NCBI GenBank assembly: GCA_013695905.1
Contig: JACCZQ010000292.1
Coordinates: forward strand, 1-5,655
Length of the DNA: 5,655 bases
Direction: 5' to 3'
From: Chthoniobacterales bacterium
Lineage (GTDB): Bacteria; Verrucomicrobiota; Verrucomicrobiia; Chthoniobacterales; UBA10450
Each line of letters opens with the position of its first letter. The first letter of the stretch is position 1. The notes beneath the pieces are model-generated. The model did no database searches, was not told where the DNA came from, and was given only the letters and a program-made list of their open reading frames with translations. The position numbers and the translations under genes were made by a program. Positions 1 through 4,764 of this stretch are shown here, piece after piece.

Positions 1-1
1 G

Positions 2-208
2 TTCTACATCGTGCGGACGCTGCACGTCCTGAATGAAAAAGACGAGGGTCCGCCGCGCGATGCAGCCTCCGCCGCGGCAGAACCGGCAGCTACGCCCGCC
101 GGAACTCCTGAGCCCGGCAAGCCGCCCGCGGCGGCAATCAGTTTCATCGTGGGCAATGAGCGGGTCCAGACTTCCGCCCGGATCGAGATGGTAGGGTTCA
201 CGTTTTGA
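2..208 (+). CDS. C-terminal fragment of a pilus-like protein, probably Amuc_1100 family (PilO-like); 5' end outside window
   Basis: Only the last 68 residues are visible; the frame is open through the left edge and stops at TGA 206-208. The fragment starts FYIVRTLHVLNEKDEGPP, continues through an Ala/Pro-rich low-complexity stretch (about residues 20-42 of the fragment), then has a beta-rich end with ISFIVGNERVQTSARIEMVGF. A final 'FIVGxERV...IEMV' strand pair after a variable linker fits my memory of the end of Amuc_1100-type proteins, which resemble PilO and act at the inner membrane/periplasm of a type IV pilus-like machine. The position supports this more strongly than the residues: it lies just before an Amuc_1099-like gene and an Amuc_1098-like secretin, the order expected if the Akkermansia 1102-to-1098 cluster is conserved. 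In Akkermansia, Amuc_1100 is the surface-associated protein reported to signal through TLR2; nothing here shows that this homologue does so. The family call is an inference from context plus a short tail. Confidence 0.6.
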   Translation, partial: FYIVRTLHVLNEKDEGPPRDAASAAAEPAATPAGTPEPGKPPAAAISFIVGNERVQTSARIEMVGFTF

Positions 209-239
209 AAGCCAACCCCAAAACCTGGCTGCCGCCGTC

Positions 240-317
240 GTGGCGCAAGTTTTTAACTTGCTCGCTCCTTTCCCACGCCGCGCCGCGCCGCGCCGGCAAG
301 TTGAAAACTTGCGCCAC
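240..317. repeat. 78-bp inverted-repeat (REP/MITE-like) palindromic element between two pilus genes
   Basis: Two 22-nt arms, 240-261 and 296-317, are reverse complements with a single T/G mismatch (254 against 303) that would be a G-U pair in RNA. Each arm is itself a small palindrome: GCAAGTT, a 3-nt loop, AACTTGC (245-261 with loop TTT; 296-312 with loop GAA). The 34-nt centre contains nearly four copies of the 5-mer GCCGC (277-295). The outer 5 bases of each arm (GTGGC / GCCAC) complete the long stem. The nested design (hairpins within arms of a larger hairpin) is typical of REP-like or BIME-like elements that are moved by transposases encoded elsewhere. Translated, it reads AQVFNL...QVENLRH, a peptide signature I recall from many spurious verrucomicrobial ORFs, which suggests a dispersed family; that recollection is unverified. 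No transposase gene or clear target duplication is visible. The right arm ends on the base before the ATG at 318. Confidence 0.8.
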
Positions 318-1259
318 ATGAACTGGGTCCGCTCCAATTACGATCGCGTGGCCGTTCTCGCCGGCGCGGTTTTCCTGCTGCTGTGCGCGTTCTTCATCTG
401 GCGGAACGCCGCGGCCTACGAGGAAAATTTCGCCGCGCTGCAAGGTGGCGGAGCAAAGAAGACGGCCGTGCCTTCCGGCCAGGCGGTGGAACTCGAGAGC
501 GCGGCGGAGAAATTGCTCCGGCCGCCGCAGTGGGTCTTCAGCGGCCGCTCGGGTTTGTTCGTGCCCGAGAAGCATTTCATCGGACCGACTGGTGTGCCGA
601 CGACCCTGCAGACGACCGAGGTCCACGCGCCCGTGCCTAACGAGTGGCTGGAGCAATTTGGCCTGCCGATCGCGGAGTCCGACGTGCTCAGCCAGGATCC
701 CGACGGCGACGGGTTCACGAATCTCGAGGAGTGGCATGGCCGCACCAACCCGGTTGACCCGAAATCGCATCCGCCGTTCACCACCAAGCTGAAGATGAAA
801 TCGTTCACGCGGGAGCCGTTCCGCCTCGTCTTCGCCTCGTGGACGGGCGATACGTTTGGCATCAATTCGGTCGATCTCCGGGAAGCGACGCAATTCGTCC
901 CGATGGGCGAGCTGATCCGCGGCACGAAATTCCGGATCGCCGCCTTCACGGAGAAGTACGAGCCAAATCAATACGGCACCGAGGTGGACGTCTCCGAGTT
1001 AACCATCGCGCACGAGGAGACCAAGGAGCGGCTCACGCTGGTGAAGGAGAAGGTGATGATCTCCCCGCAATCGGTCGTAACCTTCGTCTATACCTGGGGC
1101 GAGCAGCGCGAGCTGGTGATCAAAAAAGACCAGGAATTTTTATTGCCGCCAGAGACACAAATCAGATACAAGCTGATCGACGTGCAGCCGGACAAAGCGG
1201 TCATCGTCAACACGCAAAAACCTGATGAGCGGATCGAGATTGGTCTGCTCGCGCCCTAA
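318..1259 (+). CDS. Amuc_1099-family pilus-like system protein (membrane-anchored)
   Basis: The product is 313 residues. It starts MNWVRSNYDRVAV, followed by one hydrophobic segment at about 11-29, so it should be anchored in the inner membrane with a short cytoplasmic N-terminus and a periplasmic body. Residues 127-139 form an acidic loop, DPDGDGFTNLEEW, followed by RTNPVDPKS: the Dx[DN]xDG...E pattern of thrombospondin type-3 or EF-hand-like calcium loops. The remainder (about 155-313) is beta-rich, with two similar strand clusters. The N-terminus, the calcium-like loop and the location before the secretin match my memory of the Amuc_1099 family, whose biochemical role is not established; it is presumed to be part of the type IV pilus-like assembly. 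I chose ATG 318 because the in-frame GTG at 240 would add 26 residues encoded entirely by the palindromic repeat and would put them ahead of the conserved-looking MNW start. No Shine-Dalgarno sequence precedes ATG 318; the upstream bases are the repeat arm. The gene stops 18 nt before the secretin. Confidence 0.82.
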   Translation: MNWVRSNYDRVAVLAGAVFLLLCAFFIWRNAAAYEENFAALQGGGAKKTAVPSGQAVELESAAEKLLRPPQWVFSGRSGLFVPEKHFIGPTGVPTTLQTTEVHAPVPNEWLEQFGLPIAESDVLSQDPDGDGFTNLEEWHGRTNPVDPKSHPPFTTKLKMKSFTREPFRLVFASWTGDTFGINSVDLREATQFVPMGELIRGTKFRIAAFTEKYEPNQYGTEVDVSELTIAHEETKERLTLVKEKVMISPQSVVTFVYTWGEQRELVIKKDQEFLLPPETQIRYKLIDVQPDKAVIVNTQKPDERIEIGLLAP

Positions 1260-1277
1260 CGAATCCTCCTCTTCGCG

Positions 1278-3908
1278 ATGCTCAAAAGATCACGTCCGCT
1301 TTCGATCCTCACCTGCGCCGCGGCTGGCGGTTTGCTGATGTGGAGCACGCTGCCGCTAGGCGCGCAAAGCGCCGCATGGGTGGCGGAGCGGGAGATTGCA
1401 CGCCGACAGGCGGCCATCCCGCAGGGAGCGGATGCGCTCGCCCGTGGCAAGCTCGCGCTGCAGGCGAAGGATTACGCCCGCGCCTTCGATGAGTATCGCG
1501 TGGCGGTCAATTTCCTCCCGGACGCCGCGGCGAGTGGAGCGGCGCGGCAGGAAGCCGTGCGCGGTTTCGGCGAAGCGGGTGTGAAGGTCGCGGAGCTCCG
1601 GGTGCAGGAAGGCAAATATGCGGAGGCGGAGGCGATCTGCGTCGAGGTCCTCACGCACGCGCCGGACTATCGCCCGGCGCGGCTGCTGCTCACGCGACTC
1701 GCGGAGCCGGGGCAGATGAATCGTACGATGGGCCCGAAATTCATCGGGCGCGTCGAGGAAGTGCGGCGGCTGTTAGTCGATGCCGACGGCTACTACAACA
1801 GCGGACGCTACGATCTCGCTTTCAAGAAATACGAGCAAATCCTGAATCTCGATCCCTACAACGTCGCCGCGCGACGCGGGCAGGAGAAGATCAACAACCA
1901 GAAAACGCGCTACGCCGAGGAAGCGTATAACGAGACGCGCTCACGGGCGTTGTGGCGGGTGCAGCAGGCGTGGGAGAACCCGGTGCGGAGATATACTGAT
2001 GCGCCCGGTGCGATCACCGACGCGTTCGCGAAAGATGCCGGCGGCACCGCGCGCATCTCGAACAAGCTCAACACCATCATCATCCCGCGGATCGAGTTCC
2101 GCGATGCCAGCATCCGTGAGGCGATCGATTTCCTCCGGCAGCAAGCCGCCGCCAATGATCCGGCGACCGAAGGCCGTCGCGGTGTCGATATTGTCCTGCG
2201 CCTGACGACGATCGGCCAGCGCGTCGAAGCGACTGCACCAGTCACGGCCATCGCACCGTTACCGGGACCTGAGGACGATCCGCTCGCGCCCGTCCCGCTC
2301 GCGCCGGCACCGGTGGTGGACATTCCGCCGGCGCCCTCCATCTCTCCGACTGCTGCGCGCATCACGATCACCCTGAATCAAATCCCGCTCGGCGAAGCGC
2401 TCCGCTACATCGCCAGCCAGGCCGGATTGAAGGTGAAGGTGGAGCCGTATGCCGTCTCGGTGGTGCCGCTCGCCGACCAAAGCGCTGACCTGTTGACGAA
2501 AGAATACCGCGTCCCGCCCGGCTTCATCATGGGCACGCTCACCGCCTCTGGTGGTGCCCTGAGTGCGCCGGCCACACCTGGTCTCGGAACCGGCACCGGT
2601 CGCGACACGCAGGAATCGACCGGCGGCCGCCAACTCGTCACGCGGGAGACGGCGAAAGATTTTCTCGAAGCGCAGGGGGTGCCGTTCCCCACTGGGGCCA
2701 CCGCGAATTTCCTGCCGCAGAGCAGTCGATTGATCGTCCGCAATACGCAGGACAATCTCGAGCTCGTCGATGCGCTGGTCGAGCAGGCGAATGTCTCCGG
2801 CCCGCGGCAGGTGGAGATCGAAGCGAAGTTTGTCGAGATCACGCAGAACAACCTGAAGGAGCTCGGCTTCGACTGGCTGCTGGGGCAGTTCAATATCGGC
2901 AACGAGCGAGTCTTCGGCGGCGGTGGAACCGCTGGCACTTCACCCGCGACCAATCCTGCTAATTTTCCATTCGTGCCGCCCGGAGGCGCGCCGGTGGGGC
3001 AGTTCCCCGTCACGGCTGGCAACCGCAGTGGCAACCTGGCGATCAGCGCCAATGCCATCGACTCGCTGCTCTTCGGGGTGCCCGGCGCCAGCTCGCTGGC
3101 CCCCGGTATCTTCGGCCTGAGCGGTGTGTTTACTGACCCGCAATTTCAGGTGGTGATCCGCGCCTTGAACCAGAAGAAAGGCGTCGATCTCCTGTCTGCG
3201 CCGCGCGTGACGACCAAAAGCGGCCAGCGCGCGGTCATCGAAATCGTGCGCGAGTTCCGTTACCCGACCCAATTCGAACCGCCGCAGATTCCACAGACGG
3301 TGGGTAGCACAGCGGGATTAGCGGCGGGCGCGGCCACCATTCCCATTACGCCGACCACGCCGACGGCTTTCGAGACGCGGAACACCGGCGTCACCCTCGA
3401 AGTCGAACCGGTCGTGGGCCCGGACGGGGTCACGATCGATCTGAACCTCGTGCCGCAGGTGGTGGAATTCGAAGGTTTCATCAACTACGGGAGCCCGATC
3501 CTGGCGCCTCCGAGCGCGGTCAACATCGCCGGCATCATTATTCCCGGACTCTCTCAATCCGAGCGCGTGATCACTCCGAACATCATCAACCAGCCGATCT
3601 TCAGCTCCCGCAAAGTCACCACCAGTGTGAGCGTTTGGGATGGCCAGACGGTGGTGCTCGGCGGCCTCATGCGGGAAGACGTGCAGAAGACGGAAGATCG
3701 CACCCCGATTCTCGGCGACATCCCGATCGTGGGGCGGCTCTTCCGCACCAACGTGGATCAGCACCTGAAGCGGAACCTGGTGATCTTTGTCACCGCGCGT
3801 CTCCTGAATCCGGGCGGTCAACCCGTGAACTTGATGGAGGAAGAAGAGGAAACCGAGGAACTCGTCATCCCACCGGACCTGCCGCAGGTCCCGATGTACA
3901 AAAAGTAG
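1278..3908 (+). CDS. Secretin, Amuc_1098-family type IV pilus outer-membrane protein (PilQ/GspD-like)
   Basis: The product is 876 residues and should form the multimeric outer-membrane pore through which a pilus or pseudopilus passes. Order of parts: a signal peptide (1 to about 29: basic KRSR, hydrophobic core, likely cleavage after LGA); TPR-like helical pairs at about 53-85, 97-130 and 163-205; an STN/N0-like half at about 262-310; a Pro/Ala-rich linker at about 318-357; the second STN-like half at about 358-398 (ITITLNQIPLGEALRYIASQ); an N1-like region at about 403-506 (LPQSSRLIVRNTQDNLELV); and the secretin domain at about 511-843. The secretin signature is clear: VTTSVSVWDGQTVVLGGL (780-797), then RTPILGDIPIVGRLFR (808-823). 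An acidic run (854-861) and the short tail PMYKK follow. The start ATG 1278 gives a complete signal peptide. No Shine-Dalgarno sequence is seen; the leader instead contains CCTCCTC. It lies 18 nt after the Amuc_1099-like gene in the same frame, so translation may be coupled. The length is larger than minimal PilQ because of the TPR-like region. Secretin assignment is near certain; the subfamily name is inferred from architecture and neighbours. Confidence 0.95.
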   Translation: MLKRSRPLSILTCAAAGGLLMWSTLPLGAQSAAWVAEREIARRQAAIPQGADALARGKLALQAKDYARAFDEYRVAVNFLPDAAASGAARQEAVRGFGEAGVKVAELRVQEGKYAEAEAICVEVLTHAPDYRPARLLLTRLAEPGQMNRTMGPKFIGRVEEVRRLLVDADGYYNSGRYDLAFKKYEQILNLDPYNVAARRGQEKINNQKTRYAEEAYNETRSRALWRVQQAWENPVRRYTDAPGAITDAFAKDAGGTARISNKLNTIIIPRIEFRDASIREAIDFLRQQAAANDPATEGRRGVDIVLRLTTIGQRVEATAPVTAIAPLPGPEDDPLAPVPLAPAPVVDIPPAPSISPTAARITITLNQIPLGEALRYIASQAGLKVKVEPYAVSVVPLADQSADLLTKEYRVPPGFIMGTLTASGGALSAPATPGLGTGTGRDTQESTGGRQLVTRETAKDFLEAQGVPFPTGATANFLPQSSRLIVRNTQDNLELVDALVEQANVSGPRQVEIEAKFVEITQNNLKELGFDWLLGQFNIGNERVFGGGGTAGTSPATNPANFPFVPPGGAPVGQFPVTAGNRSGNLAISANAIDSLLFGVPGASSLAPGIFGLSGVFTDPQFQVVIRALNQKKGVDLLSAPRVTTKSGQRAVIEIVREFRYPTQFEPPQIPQTVGSTAGLAAGAATIPITPTTPTAFETRNTGVTLEVEPVVGPDGVTIDLNLVPQVVEFEGFINYGSPILAPPSAVNIAGIIIPGLSQSERVITPNIINQPIFSSRKVTTSVSVWDGQTVVLGGLMREDVQKTEDRTPILGDIPIVGRLFRTNVDQHLKRNLVIFVTARLLNPGGQPVNLMEEEEETEELVIPPDLPQVPMYKK

Positions 3909-3973
3909 CGCGCCTGTCGCTGCTGCTCCGCCGCTTCTGCCGGTGAACGGTGGGCCTGGGCCGTCGCTTGGAG

Positions 3974-3993
3974 GCCGCGTCTCCTGACGCGGC
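3974..3993 (+). other. Perfect 8-bp GC stem-loop downstream of the secretin gene
   Basis: GCCGCGTC (3974-3981) pairs with GACGCGGC (3986-3993) around the loop TCCT. It begins 66 bases after the secretin stop. There is no T-run after it (the next bases are GGGCGGGTGA), so it is not a canonical intrinsic terminator; it could protect the 3' end of the pilus mRNA or be part of a repeat. The pairing itself is certain from sequence; any function is inferred. Confidence 0.55.
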
Positions 3994-4057
3994 GGGCGGG
4001 TGACATGGCCAGCAAGACAGATGTCCATCCCGGAACGCCGCGAACGCCCCGCCGCGT
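3987..4057. repeat. Large imperfect palindrome upstream of coaE
   Basis: A perfect 10-bp basal stem joins ACGCGGCGGG (3987-3996) to CCCGCCGCGT (4048-4057). Inside it, GACAT (4002-4006) pairs with ATGTC (4021-4025) around a 14-nt loop, leaving an asymmetric bulge on the right side that contains GAACGCC twice (4033-4039, 4042-4048). The basal stem shares bases with the 3974-3993 hairpin on its left and with the 4053-4067 hairpin on its right, so these folds exclude one another. This could be a degenerate copy of a dispersed palindromic repeat or a regulatory leader; the sequence alone does not decide. Confidence 0.45.
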
Positions 4058-4126
4058 GAGACACGCGCAAGGCAGCTTGCAGAATTCGGCGTTGCGGGCA
4101 TAGCCTTCGACTCAGCGACTTGGCAG

Positions 4127-4720
4127 ATGGCGGCAATCGGAATCACAGGTGGCATCGCCACAGGCAAAAGCGCGTTCACTGACGCACTCCGCGCGGTGCT
4201 GCCGCAGGCGACCTTCTTCGATGCCGACCGCGCCGCGCGCGAACTCACCGACCACGACCGCGAAGTCCGCGAAATCCTCACCGCCACGTTTGGCGACGAT
4301 ATTTATTCCCGCGGCGGAGACTTGAACCGCGCGCAGCTCCGCACCATAGTGTTCACCGACCCGGAAAAGAAACGCGCGCTGGAGCAGATTCTGCATCCAC
4401 GCATCCGGCATCAGTGGGCGATCGAAGCCGAACGCCGACGGACCTCCACGGATCTTTTTTTTGCAGACATTCCTCTTCTTTACGAAACCGGCGGTGAAGC
4501 CTTGTGCGATCGTGTCGTGGTCATCGCCTGCTCGCCCCGCCTTCAATTACAACGACTCATGACCCGCTCCTCGCTCGACGAAACCGCGGCCCGACAGATC
4601 ATCGCTGCGCAAATGCCGCTGGCGGAGAAGATCTCGCGCGCCGATCACCTGATTTGGAACAACGGCCCGCCGAACGTTTTGGCCGCGCAGGCTGAAATGC
4701 TGGCGCGCGCTCTTCGTTAA
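4127..4720 (+). CDS. coaE: Dephospho-CoA kinase (EC 2.7.1.24)
   Basis: The product is 197 residues, within the usual size of bacterial CoaE. It phosphorylates the 3'-hydroxyl of the ribose of dephospho-CoA with ATP, the last step of coenzyme A synthesis, in the cytoplasm. Visible motifs: the P-loop GITGGIATGKS (5-15); the DAD motif (32-34) that follows the first strand; LNR (66-68) and F76 of the substrate-binding region; HPRIR (90-94); the strand DIPLLYE (114-120), matching the family's VPLL.E; the lid region QLQRLMTRSSLDETAARQIIAAQ (140-162); and the closing AD-LIWNNG (172-180). ATG 4127 is the only reasonable start: it sets the P-loop at the family-typical distance and no in-frame ATG, GTG or TTG lies closely upstream. 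There is no clear Shine-Dalgarno sequence. A T8 run at 4455-4462 (codons for L110-F112) is unusual in this GC-rich gene. The TAA stop overlaps the ATG of a 14-codon mini-ORF, and rho begins 43 nt later. Confidence 0.95.
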   Translation: MAAIGITGGIATGKSAFTDALRAVLPQATFFDADRAARELTDHDREVREILTATFGDDIYSRGGDLNRAQLRTIVFTDPEKKRALEQILHPRIRHQWAIEAERRRTSTDLFFADIPLLYETGGEALCDRVVVIACSPRLQLQRLMTRSSLDETAARQIIAAQMPLAEKISRADHLIWNNGPPNVLAAQAEMLARALR

Positions 4721-4764
4721 TGGTCGATAAACGCGTCCGCCTCGGCGACGAAAAGACTCTGTGA
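4720..4764 (+). CDS. Possible 14-codon mini-ORF linking coaE and rho (leader peptide candidate)
   Basis: ATG 4720-4722 overlaps the coaE stop as TAATG (4718-4722). It reads MVDKRVRLGDEKTL and ends at TGA 4762-4764, which overlaps the rho start as TGATG (4762-4766). Ribosomes finishing coaE could therefore pass to the mini-ORF and then to rho by termination-reinitiation. The peptide is charged and matches no family I know. In E. coli rho has its own upstream leader peptide (rhoL), so a leader before rho is not without precedent, but this one is not recognisably related. The double overlap could be chance in a 43-nt spacer, so confidence that it is translated is low. Confidence 0.3.
   Translation: MVDKRVRLGDEKTL

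Larger units (their letters stand above)
3909..4126. other. 218-bp non-coding gap between the secretin gene and coaE, rich in GC stem-loops
   Basis: No credible gene is seen on either strand; the long antisense frames crossing it are shadows of the secretin or coaE. It contains several dyads: 3974-3981/3986-3993 (8 bp), 3987-3996/4048-4057 (10 bp, long range), 4002-4006/4021-4025 (5 bp), 4053-4058/4062-4067 (6 bp) and 4067-4071/4076-4080 (5 bp). No U-tract follows any of them, so a standard intrinsic terminator is not supported. A weak promoter-like pair, TTGCAG (4077-4082) and TAGCCT (4101-4106) 18 bases apart, is not convincing. It probably holds the end of the pilus transcript and the start signals for coaE-rho, and may be a dispersed repeat. 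Confidence 0.6.

Noticed and set aside
277..295. CRISPR-like or other array from the GCCGC tandem repeats
   Set aside because: There are fewer than four 5-bp units without spacers, best seen as the GC-rich loop of the inverted-repeat element.
240..317. N-terminal extension of the Amuc_1099-like protein starting at GTG 240
   Set aside because: The added 26 residues are entirely the translated inverted repeat, and the natural-looking membrane-protein start MNWVRSNYDR begins at ATG 318.
198..971. Long antisense frame (257 codons) opposite the Amuc_1099-like gene
   Set aside because: Its sequence is Arg/Glu/Gly-rich without recognisable domains, it includes the translated repeat, and it is the expected shadow of a GC-rich gene with a clear product on the + strand.
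1278..1364. Lipoprotein signal with Cys13 of the secretin (SILTC)
   Set aside because: The residue before Cys is Thr rather than Gly/Ala/Ser and the Cys sits inside the hydrophobic core; a standard signal peptide cut after LGA fits better.
3974..3993. Intrinsic transcription terminator after the secretin gene
   Set aside because: The stem is strong but no T-run follows it, so only a stem-loop is reported.
4077..4106. Sigma-70-like promoter for coaE
   Set aside because: TTGCAG and TAGCCT at 18-base spacing match the consensus poorly and such matches are expected by chance.
3318..4136. Antisense frame (272 codons) across the secretin 3' end and the following gap
   Set aside because: It overlaps well-supported secretin-domain coding sequence, is rich in Arg/His/Asp typical of shadow frames, and has no family features.
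3865..4287. Antisense frame covering the gap and the start of coaE
   Set aside because: It lies opposite the coaE P-loop region and its gap portion is made of the palindromic structures; no sign of a real protein.
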